The translations under genes were made by a program, and so were the position numbers. The notes beneath the pieces are model-generated. The model did not search any database and was not told the origin of the DNA. It was given only the letters and a program-made list of their open reading frames with translations. Positions 26,719 to 37,302 of a DNA stretch of 64,000 bases are shown piece by piece. This DNA comes from Thioclava sp. GXIMD2076. GTDB lineage: Bacteria > Pseudomonadota > Alphaproteobacteria > Rhodobacterales > Rhodobacteraceae. Location: NCBI RefSeq assembly GCF_037949795.1, contig NZ_CP149932.1:1291001-1355000 (forward strand). Direction: 5' to 3'. Positions within the stretch are counted from its first letter, which is position 1; the number at the start of each line of letters is the position of its first letter.

Positions 26719-27507
26719 ATGGCAGCCAAGTCGAAGCCCCAGAACGGCATCATCGAGACGATCAAGACGGTTTTCTGGGCCTTGCTCATCGCGGGCGTGT
26801 TCCGCACGCTCTTCTTCCAGCCCTTCTGGATCCCGTCGGGGTCGATGAAGGATACGCTGCTGATCGGCGATTTCCTGTTCGTGAACAAGATGGCCTATGG
26901 CTATTCGCGCTATTCCTGCCCGTTCTCGGCTTGCCCGATCAATGGCCGGATCTTCGCGCATGACCCACAGCGCGGCGATGTGGTGGTGTTCCGCCATCCG
27001 ACCAAAGGCGTCGATTTCATCAAGCGTCTGATCGGCCTGCCGGGCGACCGTATCCAAGTGCGCGACGGTGTGCTCTATATCAACGACAAGGCCGTGAAGC
27101 TGGAAAGCGCCCCCGATTTTACCGAGATCAAGGAGCCGCAAGGTCCGCAGGGCCTGACCCCGCGCTGCGCCAATGATCCGGTGGGCACGGGCGGCACCTG
27201 CGTCAAGGAGCGCCAGCGCGAAACCCTGCCCAATGGCGTGACGCATGATATCCTCAACATCACCACCCAGGGATTTGTGGATAACACCGAAGTCTTCACC
27301 GTCCCCGAAGGCGAGTATTTCTTCATGGGGGATAACCGCGACAATTCCGAAGACAGCCGCGTGCCGGTGCGCGCAGGCGGTGTGGGCTTCGTGCCTGCGG
27401 AATATCTGATCGGTCGCGCCGACCGGATCATGTTCTCTTCGGCAGGGCGGTCGCTCTTCTTCTTCTGGACCTGGCGTCCGGATCGTTTCTTCAAGGCAAT
27501 CGAGTGA
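26719..27507 (+). CDS. lepB: signal peptidase I
   Basis: Membrane-bound serine protease that removes signal peptides from exported proteins. The 262-aa product has one N-terminal transmembrane anchor (about 12-33), the catalytic Ser42 in [10 protein letters not shown], the general-base Lys102 in [11 protein letters not shown], and the conserved box [12 protein letters not shown]. Many residues between box D and E form an inserted loop with cysteines ([14 protein letters not shown]) typical of alphaproteobacterial LepB. Start ATG 26719 with AAAGGAG 11 nt upstream. Its end overlaps the rnc start by 4 bp. Confidence 0.96.
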   Translation: MAAKSKPQNGIIETIKTVFWALLIAGVFRTLFFQPFWIPSGSMKDTLLIGDFLFVNKMAYGYSRYSCPFSACPINGRIFAHDPQRGDVVVFRHPTKGVDFIKRLIGLPGDRIQVRDGVLYINDKAVKLESAPDFTEIKEPQGPQGLTPRCANDPVGTGGTCVKERQRETLPNGVTHDILNITTQGFVDNTEVFTVPEGEYFFMGDNRDNSEDSRVPVRAGGVGFVPAEYLIGRADRIMFSSAGRSLFFFWTWRPDRFFKAIE

Positions 27508-28190
27508 AAATCTCAAGCGACATAACAGACTTCATGGATCGGCTCGGGCATCAGTTTGATAAGCCCGAGCTGATTATTCGTGCATTGACCCATGCGTCGA
27601 TCTCCACCAAGACCCGGCCCGACAACCAGCGGCTGGAGTTTCTGGGCGATCGCGTTCTGGGGCTGACAATGGCCGAGGCACTGTTTTCTGCCGATAAAGC
27701 CGCCACCGAAGGCCAGCTTGCGCCGCGTTTCAACGCGCTGGTGCGCAAGGAAGCCTGCGCCGAAGTGGCCCGCCAGATCGATCTGGGTGCGGTGCTCAAA
27801 CTCGGACGCTCCGAGATGATGACCGGCGGCCGCCGCAAGGAGGCTCTTCTGGCCGATGCGATGGAAGCCGTGATCGCCGCCGTCTATCTGGATGCCGGTT
27901 TCGAGGTCGCGCGCGATCTGGTGCTGCGTCTTTGGGGAGACCGTGTCGACAGCGTGGATGCCGATAGCCGTGACGCCAAGACCTCGTTGCAGGAATGGGC
28001 GCAGGCCCGTCACCTCGCACCGCCGAAATATGTTACCATCTCGCGGGACGGGCCGGACCACGCGCCCGTCTTCGAGATCGAAGCCCAACTTGAAAATGGC
28101 GAAAGCGCCCGTGCCAAGGCCCGTGCAAAACGTCAGGCCGAACAGGCCGCAGCCCGAGCCCTGCTCGACCGGATGGAGAAGAAAGCATGA
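27504..28190 (+). CDS. rnc: ribonuclease III
   Basis: Double-strand-specific endoribonuclease processing rRNA and regulating mRNAs. The 228-aa protein has the RNase III signature [21 protein letters not shown] (catalytic Glu and Asp), the second acidic motif in [16 protein letters not shown], and a C-terminal dsRNA-binding domain (about 155-226: [20 protein letters not shown]). It starts at GTG 27504 overlapping the lepB stop; its stop overlaps the era ATG. The lepB-rnc-era order is an old and highly conserved operon. Confidence 0.97.
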   Translation: MKISSDITDFMDRLGHQFDKPELIIRALTHASISTKTRPDNQRLEFLGDRVLGLTMAEALFSADKAATEGQLAPRFNALVRKEACAEVARQIDLGAVLKLGRSEMMTGGRRKEALLADAMEAVIAAVYLDAGFEVARDLVLRLWGDRVDSVDADSRDAKTSLQEWAQARHLAPPKYVTISRDGPDHAPVFEIEAQLENGESARAKARAKRQAEQAAARALLDRMEKKA

Positions 28191-29098
28191 CCGAAGAGAC
28201 CCGCGCAGGCTTTGTTGCCCTGATCGGCGAGCCCAATGCCGGTAAATCGACGCTGCTGAACCGGATGGTGGGCGCGAAAGTGTCGATCGTCACGCATAAG
28301 GTCCAGACCACCCGCGCGCGTATCCGTGGTGTGGCGATGGCGGGCCAGAGCCAGATCGTCTTCGTGGATACCCCCGGTATCTTCCGCCCGCGCCGCCGTC
28401 TGGACCGCGCGATGGTTAAGGCCGCTTGGGGTGGCGCAGCGGATGCCGATGTGGTGGTGCTCCTGGTCGAGGCCCATCGCGGTCTTACCGGTGGTGTCGA
28501 GGCGATCATCGAGGCGCTGAGGGAACGCGGGGGCGACCAGCCGGTCGCACTGGCGATCAACAAGATCGACAAGGTGAAATCCGAGGATCTTCTGGCGCTG
28601 ACCCAGAAACTCAACGACGCTTTCCCCTTTGTGAAGACCTTCATGATCTCTGCCGAGCGCGGCCATGGGGTCGAGGATCTGCGCGAATGGCTGGCAGGAG
28701 AGGTTCCTGCAGGCCCGTGGCTCTATCCCGAGGACCAGATCGCCGATCTGCCGATGCGGATGATCGCCGCCGAGATTACCCGCGAGAAGCTGACCCTGCG
28801 CCTGCATGAGGAACTGCCCTATCAGCTCACCGTCGAGACCGATCACTGGACCGATCGCGAGGATGGCACCACCCGTATCGATCAGGTGATCTATGTCGCG
28901 CGCGACGGCCATAAGGGTATCGTGCTGGGCAAGGGGGGCGAGACCATCAAGGGCGTGTCCACCGCCGCTCGTGCCGATCTGTGCGAATTCCTCGGCAAGA
29001 CCGTGCATCTCTTCTTGCAGGTGAAGGTGCGTCCGAACTGGCTCGAAGAGCGCGACCGCTATTCCGAGATGGGGCTGGATTTCAAGGACGGCGATTGA
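28187..29098 (+). CDS. era: GTPase Era
   Basis: Ribosome-assembly GTPase binding the 3' end of 16S rRNA. In the 303-aa product: G1 [10 protein letters not shown]2 region [11 protein letters not shown]3 DTPGIF, G4 NKID, and the C-terminal KH domain with [16 protein letters not shown]. The G1 loop reads GEPN where many Era proteins have GRPN. Length and order are normal. The start overlaps rnc by 4 bp, and the stop shares bases with the next ATG. Confidence 0.97.
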   Translation: MTEETRAGFVALIGEPNAGKSTLLNRMVGAKVSIVTHKVQTTRARIRGVAMAGQSQIVFVDTPGIFRPRRRLDRAMVKAAWGGAADADVVVLLVEAHRGLTGGVEAIIEALRERGGDQPVALAINKIDKVKSEDLLALTQKLNDAFPFVKTFMISAERGHGVEDLREWLAGEVPAGPWLYPEDQIADLPMRMIAAEITREKLTLRLHEELPYQLTVETDHWTDREDGTTRIDQVIYVARDGHKGIVLGKGGETIKGVSTAARADLCEFLGKTVHLFLQVKVRPNWLEERDRYSEMGLDFKDGD

Positions 29099-29424
29099 TG
29101 CTGACGGCGGAATTCTGGGTGAAGGCCTATCTCAAACGGCTCGAGCTTGCGAATATTCCGGCCTATGTGACGGCGCATGGCAATGATGCCTCGGGCGCGG
29201 TGCTGGTGAAATGCGCCCGCCTTGATGGCACCGCCGAGGCTTTTCAGCGCAGTTTCGATCTGATGACGGGCGCGCGCAAATGGATGTCTCTGGTGTCGGG
29301 CCCCGAGCCCGATGTCGATGCCTCGATCCGCAAACAGCGCAGCTTCGACCGTGACCTCTGGGTGATCGAGATCGAGAGCCGCGAGGGCGTCACGCTGCTG
29401 GATGAAGACGGTTTGATGGATTGA
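29098..29424 (+). CDS. DUF1491 family protein
   Basis: A 108-aa protein of the alphaproteobacterial DUF1491 family: [20 protein letters not shown], then [12 protein letters not shown], and [17 protein letters not shown] near the C-terminus. No catalytic motif or membrane segment is visible and no function is known. It is wedged between era and recO with no gaps (TGATG at its start; recO begins 1 bp after its stop), so it is co-translated with two RNA/DNA maintenance genes. Confidence 0.85.
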   Translation: MLTAEFWVKAYLKRLELANIPAYVTAHGNDASGAVLVKCARLDGTAEAFQRSFDLMTGARKWMSLVSGPEPDVDASIRKQRSFDRDLWVIEIESREGVTLLDEDGLMD

Positions 29425-29425
29425 G

Positions 29426-30148
29426 ATGGACTGGGTTGATCAAGGCACCATCCTGACCAGCCGTCCTCAGGGCGAGACCTCGCGCCTGATCGAGGTGTTT
29501 ACCGTAACCCATGGCCGCCATGCGGGCATCGTGCGGGGCGGGGCCTCGCGCAAGATGGCCGCGCATCTGCAACCGGGCAGCCATGTAAGCGTGACGTGGC
29601 GGGCACGTCTGGCCGATCAGCTGGGGTCCTTTACTGTCGAGCCTCTGAAATCCCGCGCGGGGGCCATGGCCGACCGGATGGCGCTTCTGGGGCTCAATTC
29701 GACCTGCGCTCTGCTGGCTTTCGCGCTGCCCGACCGCGAGGCGCATCCTGCCCTTTATCACCGCTCCGAGCCTCTGTTCGATGTGATCGGTCAGGCCCAT
29801 GAGGGCTGGATACTGGATTATCTGCGCTGGGAAATGAGCCTGCTGGAGGATCTGGGCTACGGGCTGGACCTCACGCGCTGTGCGGTAACCGGCAGTTTTG
29901 ACGATCTGGCCTATGTCAGCCCCAAAACGGGCCGAGCGGTCAGCCGTGCGGGCGCGGGCGATTGGGCGCCGCGCCTTCTGCCCTTGCCGCAATTCCTGCT
30001 GGGGCAGGGGCCTGCCTCGCTGGCCGAGGTCGAGGCGGGGCTGGGGCTGACGGGCCATTTCCTGAACGCCCATCTGGCCCCCGCTCTGGGCAACCGCCCG
30101 CTGCCTGCCGCACGGGCGCGTCTGGTCGAGGCGCTCGCCCGCTTGTGA
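29426..30148 (+). CDS. recO: DNA repair protein RecO
   Basis: Mediator of the RecFOR pathway that loads RecA on SSB-coated single-stranded DNA. The 240-aa protein has the N-terminal OB-fold (about 1-75: [31 protein letters not shown]) and an alpha-helical C-terminal region including [18 protein letters not shown], the characteristic RecO segment; only one of the zinc-finger cysteines seen in some homologues is obvious here (TRCAVTG). It ends the pdxJ-recO block. Confidence 0.93.
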   Translation: MDWVDQGTILTSRPQGETSRLIEVFTVTHGRHAGIVRGGASRKMAAHLQPGSHVSVTWRARLADQLGSFTVEPLKSRAGAMADRMALLGLNSTCALLAFALPDREAHPALYHRSEPLFDVIGQAHEGWILDYLRWEMSLLEDLGYGLDLTRCAVTGSFDDLAYVSPKTGRAVSRAGAGDWAPRLLPLPQFLLGQGPASLAEVEAGLGLTGHFLNAHLAPALGNRPLPAARARLVEALARL

Positions 30149-30158
30149 TATCGCGGCT

Positions 30159-30662
30159 TTAGGGCGCGGGCCGGTCGTCCAGCTTCAGCTGCAACAGCAC
30201 CAGATTGAGCCAGCGCCCGAATTTGCGCCCCACCTCCGGCATGCGGCCCGTTTCAACGAAGCCCAGCCGTTCATGCAGCCTGATCGAGCCGGGATTGTCC
30301 TCGGAAATTGCCGCGACCATCACATGTTTGCCCGCCGCGCGTGCATGGGTGATCAGCGCCTCGAGCATCGGCGTGCCGAGCCCGCGCCCGCGCATCGACG
30401 GATGCACATAGACCGAATGCTCGATGCTCAGCGCATAGCCATCATGGGGGCGATAGGGGCCATAGCTTGCATAGCCCATCACCTTGCCGTCGATCTCTGT
30501 GACAAAGACCGGAAACCCTGCCGCCTGACGCTCGGCAATCCATGCGCGGCGGTTCTCGGCATCGACGAGGATCTCGTTCCAGATCGCGGTCGTGGTCTCT
30601 ACCGCGTCATTGTAGATTTCCAGAATATCCTCGGCATCAGTCGCGCGCGCGTCACGGATCAT
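30159..30662 (-). CDS. GNAT acetyltransferase, phosphinothricin/methionine-sulfoximine type
   Basis: A 167-aa GNAT protein opening MIRDARATDAEDILEIYNDAV with the acetyl-CoA loop VHPSMRGRGLGTPM and the C-terminal NPGSIRLHERLGFVETGRMPEVGRKFGRW. This arrangement is that of PAT/YncA-like enzymes, which acetylate phosphinothricin, methionine sulfoximine or related amino acids. The start is ATG 30662 with GGAG 7 nt upstream. It sits after mcd on the same strand with an 87-bp gap, and is convergent with recO. Confidence 0.85.
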   Translation of the reverse strand: MIRDARATDAEDILEIYNDAVETTTAIWNEILVDAENRRAWIAERQAAGFPVFVTEIDGKVMGYASYGPYRPHDGYALSIEHSVYVHPSMRGRGLGTPMLEALITHARAAGKHVMVAAISEDNPGSIRLHERLGFVETGRMPEVGRKFGRWLNLVLLQLKLDDRPAP

Positions 30663-30749
30663 GGCGGTCTCCTTCTTTTCCGCCCAGATTGCGCGGATGA
30701 AGGCGGTTTGCAATGGAAATCGGGGCCCGTGAGCCCCGACCCGTCGGGG

Positions 30750-32411
30750 TCAGCCCAGAAGGCGGCGGGCGATCACCTGCGCCTGGATCTCGGCGGCGCC
30801 CTCGAAGATATTGAGGATGCGGGCGTCACACAGGATGCGCGAGATCTGGTATTCCAGCGCGAAACCGTTGCCGCCATGGATCTGCAACCCGTTATCGGCG
30901 GCTGACCATGCGACGCGGGCGCCCAGCAGTTTCGCCATGCCCGCCTCGAGGTCACAGCGATGGCCGTGATCCTTTTCCCATGCCGAGAAATAGGTCAGCT
31001 GGCGGGCGATCATGATCTCTGCGGCCATCATCGCGATCTTGCCGGCGACGCGCGGGAACTCGATCAGCGATTTGCCGAACTGCTTGCGGTCGATGGCATA
31101 TTGCATCGCCACTTCGCAGGCCGATTGCGCTACGCCGACCGCGCGCGCGGCGGTCTGGATGCGGGCGGATTCGAATGTCTCCATCAGCTGCTTGAAGCCA
31201 CGGCCCTCCTCGCCGCCCAGAAGGTTCTCGCCCTTCACGCGGAAACCGTCAAAGGCCAGCTCGTATTCCTTCATGCCGCGATAGCCCAACACCTCGATCT
31301 CGCCGCCGGTCATGCCTTCGGTGGGGAAGGGGGTGTCATCGGTGCCCGGCGTCTTTTCGGCGAGGAACATCGACAGGCCCTTATAGTCGCTCGTGGCAGG
31401 GTCGGTGCGGGCCAGAAGAGTCATCACATGGGTGCGCTGCGCATGGGTGATCCATGTCTTGTTGCCGGTGATCACCCAGTCATCGCCCTCCTTCACGGCG
31501 CGGGTGCGCAAGCTCCCCAGATCGGAGCCGGTATTCGGTTCGGTAAAGACGGCAGTCGACAGGATCTCGCCCGAAGCCAGACCGGGGAGCCATTTCTGCT
31601 TCTGCTCCTCCGTGCCGCCGCACAGGATCAGCTCGGCCGCGATCTCGGAGCGCGTGCCCAGCGAGCCCACGCCGATATAGCCGCGCGACAGTTCCTCGGT
31701 GACCACGGCCATCGCCGCCTTGGACATGCCGAAACCGCCATATTCCTCGGGGATGGTCAGGCCAAACACGCCGAGCTCTGCCAGTTCCCCGATCGTCTCC
31801 ATCGGGATCAGCTCGTCCTTCAGGTGCCATTCATGGGCGAAAGGTTTCACCTTTTCCTCGGCATAGCGGTAGAACTGCTCGCGCACCATCTCCAGCTCCT
31901 CGTCGAGACCGGAGGTGCCGAAAATCGAGCGCCCTTGGAGCTCGCGCAGTTCGGCCACGAGCGTCTGGCGCGCTTGCGGGCTATTGCCATGCGCCATCAA
32001 CTCGCGCGCCTCGGCCGAAGGGGTCCAGCTGATCTCCAGATCCGACAGGCGCGCGATCTCGCCCTGGCTCATGGGGATGCCGCCCGCGATCTGGTTGAGA
32101 TATTCGCCGAAGCCGATCTGCAGCAGGAGCGCATCGATGGTGCCGAGGCCGGTCTCGCCCGCGCGCGCCGCCCATGCATGGAGCTGTTTGAGGCTCTCCT
32201 CATAGGTGGCAAGCCATGCCAGCGCATGGGCCTGGAACTGGTGGTCCTCGAGGGCCGCTGCCGAGATGCGCCCGTCCTTGGTGACCTTCGCGCGCAAGGC
32301 GTCCTTGGCCCCGGCCACCAGAGCGGCGATCTCGGGCAGGGTCGCTCCCGTCAGCCCGGTCAGCCCTGCCATAATGCCCTTCATGCTCATCTCCGCCCCG
32401 TCATGCGCCAT
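30750..32411 (-). CDS. mcd: (2S)-methylsuccinyl-CoA dehydrogenase (acyl-CoA dehydrogenase family)
   Basis: FAD enzyme oxidising methylsuccinyl-CoA to mesaconyl-CoA in the ethylmalonyl-CoA pathway for acetate assimilation; electrons go to ETF. At 553 aa it is about 170 residues longer than ordinary acyl-CoA dehydrogenases. The extra N-terminal helical region (1-160) is the mark of Mcd, followed by the usual domains (TIPEEYGGFGMS, TEPNTGSDL, QFGKSLIEFPRV, and IFEGAAEIQAQVIARR at the C-terminus). GGAGGA 7 nt before ATG 32411. The window also holds etfAB and prpE. Another long-chain or isovaleryl-type dehydrogenase is the alternative, less likely given the extension. Confidence 0.8.
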   Translation of the reverse strand: MAHDGAEMSMKGIMAGLTGLTGATLPEIAALVAGAKDALRAKVTKDGRISAAALEDHQFQAHALAWLATYEESLKQLHAWAARAGETGLGTIDALLLQIGFGEYLNQIAGGIPMSQGEIARLSDLEISWTPSAEARELMAHGNSPQARQTLVAELRELQGRSIFGTSGLDEELEMVREQFYRYAEEKVKPFAHEWHLKDELIPMETIGELAELGVFGLTIPEEYGGFGMSKAAMAVVTEELSRGYIGVGSLGTRSEIAAELILCGGTEEQKQKWLPGLASGEILSTAVFTEPNTGSDLGSLRTRAVKEGDDWVITGNKTWITHAQRTHVMTLLARTDPATSDYKGLSMFLAEKTPGTDDTPFPTEGMTGGEIEVLGYRGMKEYELAFDGFRVKGENLLGGEEGRGFKQLMETFESARIQTAARAVGVAQSACEVAMQYAIDRKQFGKSLIEFPRVAGKIAMMAAEIMIARQLTYFSAWEKDHGHRCDLEAGMAKLLGARVAWSAADNGLQIHGGNGFALEYQISRILCDARILNIFEGAAEIQAQVIARRLLG

Positions 32412-32587
32412 GAATCACTCCTCCATTTCTCGCTTGCAGCATAATCTTTTTGCACCCGCAGCGCAATAAAAACACAAAAGTGCGTTACAATTTGATGTAA
32501 AGTTACGCATTGAATTGGATAGTTCTGTCTATTCAAGGTCTTCCACGGGTTGTAAGTCTGGGGCGAAACCTCTGGGGGGAGAGTGTG

Positions 32588-33346
32588 ATGTTCGGGATGG
32601 AGATCTGGCAGCTGGCTGTGGCTGTCGGGGTGGCGGTGCTTGCGGGGTTCGTCAAAGGGGCAATCGGCTTTGCGCTGCCGATGATCATGCTCTCGGTCTA
32701 TGCGTCGATTTTCGATGCGGATACGGCGCTGGCGCTCCTGATCCTGCCGGTGACGGCCACCAATGTGGCGCAGGCGTTGCGGCAGGGCTGGCGCGAGGCG
32801 TGGAAGACGGCGGTGCAATACCGTGTGCACCTGATCACGCTTCTGGTCTGTATCGCGATCAGCGCCAATTTCGTCACCATCCTGCCGCAGGCTGTGGCCT
32901 ATGCGCTTCTGGGCGGGCCGATCATCCTCTATTCGGTCTCCGAGATCCTCGGATACGGGTTCCGCCTGCATACCCGCCACGCGAAGCGGTTCGAGTTCTG
33001 GTCGAGCGTCGTGGGTGGTCTGTTTGGCGGGATTTCCGGCATCTGGGGGCCACCGCTGATTGCCTATCTGATGTCGATGAAGATCGAGAAGACCGAGGCC
33101 ATGCGCATCATGGGCGTGTCCTTCTTTGCCGGTGGTGTCATGCTGACGGGCGCGCATCTGATGACCGGTGTGATGAATGCCCATACCTTCCCGATGTCGG
33201 CGCTTCTGGTGATCCCGTCCTTTGTCGGGCTGTGGCTGGGTTTTCGGGCGCATGACCGCCTGAATGCGGTGATGTTCCGCCGTGCGACACTGTTCGTTCT
33301 GATGCTGACGGGGATGAACCTGCTGCGAAAGGCCTTCATGGGCTGA
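32588..33346 (+). CDS. TSUP-family (TauE/SafE) membrane permease
   Basis: A 252-aa inner-membrane protein with about eight hydrophobic segments. The repeat motif of the family is seen twice: AGFVKGAIGFALPMIMLSV in the first half and GGLFGGISGIWGPPLIAYLM in the second. TSUP proteins export or take up sulfite, sulfoacetate or other small organic anions; the substrate cannot be read from sequence. The start is ATG 32588 (GTG 32585 also possible) with GGGGGGAG upstream; the frame extends back to 32510, but that part is not hydrophobic and lacks a ribosome site. Divergent from mcd, so a shared promoter region is possible. Confidence 0.82.
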   Translation: MFGMEIWQLAVAVGVAVLAGFVKGAIGFALPMIMLSVYASIFDADTALALLILPVTATNVAQALRQGWREAWKTAVQYRVHLITLLVCIAISANFVTILPQAVAYALLGGPIILYSVSEILGYGFRLHTRHAKRFEFWSSVVGGLFGGISGIWGPPLIAYLMSMKIEKTEAMRIMGVSFFAGGVMLTGAHLMTGVMNAHTFPMSALLVIPSFVGLWLGFRAHDRLNAVMFRRATLFVLMLTGMNLLRKAFMG

Positions 33347-33406
33347 TGTTGTGCCTCGGCTGTCTTCGCGCTATGCCGAGCAAAACCCCTGACAGGAGCC
33401 CAACCC

Positions 33407-34561
33407 ATGCCCATTGATCCCGTCGACCTGAGCGCCCGGCTGATCCGTTGCCCTTCCGTGACGCCGGAAGAGGGGGGCGCGTTGGTGCTGCTGGAAGGGA
33501 TGCTGGCAGAGGCGGGCTTTGCCTGCACCCGCGTGGATCGCGGCGGGGTGTCGAACCTCTTTGCCCGCTGGGGCGCGAAGAACGCGGCTAAAACCTTCGG
33601 CTTCGGCGGCCATACTGATGTGGTGCCGGTGGGCGATGAGGCCGCGTGGTCCAAGCCGCCCTTCTCCGGCCTGATCGAGGAGGGTGTCCTCTGGGGCCGT
33701 GGGGCTACGGATATGAAGACGGGGGTTGCGGCCTTTGTCGCGGCGGCGGTGGATTTCGTGAAAGACACGCCGCCCGAAGCTTTGGCCGATGGGGCGATTG
33801 TGTTTGTCATTACCGGTGACGAGGAAGGCCCCGCCAAGGATGGCACCGTGGCTGTGCTGGACTGGATGGAGGCCCAAGGCGAGACGATGTCTGTCTGTCT
33901 GGTGGGCGAGCCGACCTCTCCGGAGGTTTTGGGCGATATGATCAAGATCGGGCGGCGCGGGTCGGTGACCTTTGACCTTGTCGCCGAGGGCGTGCAGGGG
34001 CATGTGGCCTATCCGCATCGCGCCAAGAACCCGCTCCATGCGCTGGTGGACCTGCTGGGCCGGATGAATGCCCAGCCGCTGGATAATGGCACGGCGCATT
34101 TTGACCCGACATCGTTGCAGATGACCACCATCGATTGTGGCAATCAGGCCAGCAATGTGGTGCCTGCACGGGCCATGGCGCGGGTGAATATCCGCTTCAA
34201 TGATGCCCATAGCGGGGCGTCTCTGACCGAATGGGCCGAGGGTCTGGTGGCGGAGGTGGCTGGGGCAACGGGCGTGAAGATCGGCCTGACGGCGTCGATC
34301 TCGGGCGAGAGCTTCTACACCGCGCCGGGGCCTTTCGTGGATCTGGTCTCCGATGCGATTGAAGCCGAATGCGGCATTCGCCCAGAACTCTCGACCTCGG
34401 GCGGCACCTCGGATGCGCGGTTCATCAAGAACCATTGTCCGGTGCTCGAATTCGGTCTGGTCGGCAAGACCATGCATAAGGTCGACGAGCGGATCGAGAT
34501 CGCCCAGATCACCCAGTTGAAGGCCGTCTATACCCGTATCCTGAAAGGCTATTTCGCATGA
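33407..34561 (+). CDS. dapE: succinyl-diaminopimelate desuccinylase
   Basis: Zinc hydrolase of the succinylase branch of lysine and diaminopimelate synthesis, needed for peptidoglycan. The 384-aa M20 protein has [12 protein letters not shown] (first zinc His and Asp), [24 protein letters not shown] (catalytic Glu), and [12 protein letters not shown] near the C-terminus. ArgE and CPG2-type peptidases share the fold, but the TDVVP / GRGATDMK wording favours DapE. Good ribosome site (CAGGAG) before ATG 33407. Its stop overlaps the next gene by 4 bp. Confidence 0.93.
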   Translation: MPIDPVDLSARLIRCPSVTPEEGGALVLLEGMLAEAGFACTRVDRGGVSNLFARWGAKNAAKTFGFGGHTDVVPVGDEAAWSKPPFSGLIEEGVLWGRGATDMKTGVAAFVAAAVDFVKDTPPEALADGAIVFVITGDEEGPAKDGTVAVLDWMEAQGETMSVCLVGEPTSPEVLGDMIKIGRRGSVTFDLVAEGVQGHVAYPHRAKNPLHALVDLLGRMNAQPLDNGTAHFDPTSLQMTTIDCGNQASNVVPARAMARVNIRFNDAHSGASLTEWAEGLVAEVAGATGVKIGLTASISGESFYTAPGPFVDLVSDAIEAECGIRPELSTSGGTSDARFIKNHCPVLEFGLVGKTMHKVDERIEIAQITQLKAVYTRILKGYFA

Positions 34562-34974
34562 GAACCTGCGAGGAAGTGACCGATCTGACCGAAGTCTACG
34601 CCTTGCGCCGCGCGGTCTTCATCGACGAGCAAGGTTTTACCGAGGCCGATGAATTCGATGGCCGCGACGCGGAGGCGATGCAGATCCTGATGCGCGAGGG
34701 GGATCAGCCGATTGCCTCCGCGCGGGTGTTCACCGAGGGCGATACCGCCAAGATCGGCCGGATCTGCGTGGCGAAATCGCATCGCGGTCTGGGTCTCGGG
34801 GCCGAGATCCTGCGCGATGCCATGGCGCGGGCCAAGGCGAGGGGCTGCACCAAAGCCAAACTCAGCGCACAGGTGCAGGCGATCCCCTTCTACGAAAAGC
34901 TCGGCTATGTGGCCTATGGCGCCCCCTATCCCGACGGCCATGTGCCCCATCGCGATATGGTTGCCCCCCTTTGA
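34558..34974 (+). CDS. GNAT acetyltransferase (ElaA-like)
   Basis: A 138-aa GNAT-fold protein co-translated with dapE (ATGA overlap). It has the [20 protein letters not shown] segment seen in ElaA-type acetyltransferases, the acetyl-CoA-binding loop [18 protein letters not shown], and [21 protein letters not shown] at the end. The substrate is unknown. Neighbouring rnr follows after 45 bp. Confidence 0.82.
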   Translation: MRTCEEVTDLTEVYALRRAVFIDEQGFTEADEFDGRDAEAMQILMREGDQPIASARVFTEGDTAKIGRICVAKSHRGLGLGAEILRDAMARAKARGCTKAKLSAQVQAIPFYEKLGYVAYGAPYPDGHVPHRDMVAPL

Positions 34975-35019
34975 TCTTTCCCGCGTGACGGAATTGGCGC
35001 GCCGTGCTAGGCAAAAATC

Positions 35020-37302
35020 ATGACAACACAGATTCCGTCCCGCAGCCAAATCCTCGATTGGCTCAATGATAACCCGACCACGACCTCCAAGCGTGATATT
35101 GCCCGTGCTTTTGGGATCAAAGGCCAAGGCAAGATCGAGCTGAAGCGCATCCTGCGCGAGATGGAGGACGAGGGGTTGGTCGAGCGCCGTCGCAAGTCCT
35201 TCCGCGAGCCCTCGAAGCTGCCGCCCGTGACCGTGCTCGAGGTGCTGCGCCCCGACAGTATGGGTGATCTCTGGGCCAAGCCGCTGGAATGGGAAGGTGA
35301 GGGGGCAGAGCCTCTGATCCTGATCATCCCCAAAGCGGGCGAAGAGGCGCTGGGGCCCCATGACCGTGTGTTGGCACGGCTGACCGAGACGCCTGACGAG
35401 CAATATGATTACGAGGCGCGCCCGATCCGCAAGATCGGTTCGGCGGCCAAGAAGGTCGTTGTGGGTATTTTCCGCAAAACCGCCGAGGGCGGGCGGATCG
35501 TGCCGATCGACAAGGGGCAGGACAAGGAATGGCATGTGCCGCATGCCGCCGCGATGGAGGCCCGCGATGGCGAGCTGGTCGAGGCCGAGCAGACCGGCCC
35601 GCGTGGCCGCATGGGTCTGCCGCTCGCGCGGATCATCGCGCGTCTGGGCGATCCGACCGCACCCAAGGCCGTGTCGCTCATCGCGATCCACCAGCATGGT
35701 ATCCCGGACCGTTTCCCCAATGAGGTGATCGCCGAGGCCGATGCCGCGAAGCCTGCGGGCATGGCGGGGCGCGAGGACCTCACGCATATGCCCTTCGTCA
35801 CCATCGATCCGGGCGATGCGCGCGACCATGACGATGCCTGTTTCGTCGAATATGACAAGGATCCCGCGAATGAGGATGGCACCATCCTCTGGGTCGCGAT
35901 TGCCGATGTGGCGCATTATGTGACGCCCAATTCCGCGCTCGACCGCGAGGCGCGGATGCGCGGCAATTCGAGCTATTTCCCCGACCGTGTGGTGCCGATG
36001 CTGCCCGACCGTCTGTCGGGCGATCTGTGCTCTCTGCATGAGGGTGTCTCGCGCGCCGTGCTGGTAGCGAAGATGACCATCGATGCCGATGGCAACAAGG
36101 TCCGCCACAGCTTCCACCGCGCGATGATCAAATCTGTGGCCTCGCTGGAATATGGCCAAGTGCAGCGCGCTCAGGATGGCAACCCGGATGAGCAATGCGC
36201 GGCCCTGATGGACGAGGTGATCGAGCCGCTTTACGACTGCTATGCGGCTCTCTTGCGCGCGCGGGCCCGTCGTCAGCCGCTGAATCTCGATCTGCCCGAG
36301 CGCAAGATCGTGCTCTCGGATGAGGGTAAGGTGCTGTCGATCCAGTTCAAGGAGCGGTTGGATGCGCATAAGTTGATCGAGGAATTCATGGTGCTGGCCA
36401 ATGTGGCCGCTGCCGAGGAACTCGAGCGCCTGAAACGCCCGCTGCTCTATCGTGTCCACGAGGAACCGAGCCAGGACAAGCTCGAGAGCCTGCGCGAGGT
36501 GGCACAGGCCTCGGGCTTCAAGCTGGCCAAGGGGCAGGTCCTGCGGACCTCGCATCTCAACCACCTGCTGGAGCAGGCATTGGACAGCGATTTCAACGAG
36601 CTGATCAATATGTCTACGCTGCGGACCATGACGCAGGCCTATTACTACCCGCAGAATTTCGGGCATTTCGGTCTGGCGCTGAAATCCTATGCGCATTTCA
36701 CCTCGCCGATCCGCCGCTATTCGGACCTGATCGTGCATCGCGCATTGATTGCGGGGCATAAATGGGGCGATGACGGGCTCAGCCAATGGGATGTCGAGCA
36801 TCTGGAAGAGACGGCCAAGCAGATCTCGGATACCGAGCGCCGCTCGATGGCGGCCGAGCGCGACACGACCGACCGTTATCTGGCGGCCTATCTGTCCGAA
36901 CGCGTGGGCAACGAGTTTACGGGGCGCGTGTCGGGCGTGCAGGGGTTCGGCCTGTTCATCCGGCTCGATGAGACGGGGGCGGATGGCATGATCCCGATCC
37001 GTGCCATCGGCAACGAGTTCTTCCATTTCGACCGCGAGGCCCAGACCCTGACCGGCGCTGATACCGGCATAGAGATCACCGCTGGCATGCGGGTTCTGGT
37101 GCGTCTGGTGGAAGCCGTGCCGGTGACGGGTGGCCTGCTGCTGGACCTGCTGCAGCTGGAAGGGGCAGAACTGCCCAGCTCGCGTCGCGGCGCAAGGCGT
37201 AAGGGGCGGCCCGGCACCTCGGCGCCGCGCAAGATCGGGGCGCTCAAGGCCAAAGCCCGCGCCAAGACCCGCAAGGTCAAGCGCGAGCGGAAGTCAAAGT
37301 AA
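35020..37302 (+). CDS. rnr: ribonuclease R
   Basis: Processive 3'-5' exoribonuclease able to unwind structured RNA. In the 760-aa product: N-terminal winged helix (about 5-65, TTSKRDIARAFGIKGQGK), cold-shock domains, the RNB catalytic core with the DDP-like motif IDPGDARDHDDACF (Asp ligands) and the HFTSPIRRYSDLIVHR signature, an S1 domain (about 625-710, FTGRVSGVQGFGLFIRLDE), and a very basic C-terminal tail (GARRKGRPGT to the end) for RNA binding. Its last 9 bp overlap the convergent phospholipase-type gene. Confidence 0.95.
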   Translation: MTTQIPSRSQILDWLNDNPTTTSKRDIARAFGIKGQGKIELKRILREMEDEGLVERRRKSFREPSKLPPVTVLEVLRPDSMGDLWAKPLEWEGEGAEPLILIIPKAGEEALGPHDRVLARLTETPDEQYDYEARPIRKIGSAAKKVVVGIFRKTAEGGRIVPIDKGQDKEWHVPHAAAMEARDGELVEAEQTGPRGRMGLPLARIIARLGDPTAPKAVSLIAIHQHGIPDRFPNEVIAEADAAKPAGMAGREDLTHMPFVTIDPGDARDHDDACFVEYDKDPANEDGTILWVAIADVAHYVTPNSALDREARMRGNSSYFPDRVVPMLPDRLSGDLCSLHEGVSRAVLVAKMTIDADGNKVRHSFHRAMIKSVASLEYGQVQRAQDGNPDEQCAALMDEVIEPLYDCYAALLRARARRQPLNLDLPERKIVLSDEGKVLSIQFKERLDAHKLIEEFMVLANVAAAEELERLKRPLLYRVHEEPSQDKLESLREVAQASGFKLAKGQVLRTSHLNHLLEQALDSDFNELINMSTLRTMTQAYYYPQNFGHFGLALKSYAHFTSPIRRYSDLIVHRALIAGHKWGDDGLSQWDVEHLEETAKQISDTERRSMAAERDTTDRYLAAYLSERVGNEFTGRVSGVQGFGLFIRLDETGADGMIPIRAIGNEFFHFDREAQTLTGADTGIEITAGMRVLVRLVEAVPVTGGLLLDLLQLEGAELPSSRRGARRKGRPGTSAPRKIGALKAKARAKTRKVKRERKSK

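Noticed and set aside
32412..32509. Possible TTTGCA-type half-sites between mcd and the permease gene
   Set aside because: Only degenerate TTGCA pieces with wrong spacing; not enough to claim the same regulator as at prpE.
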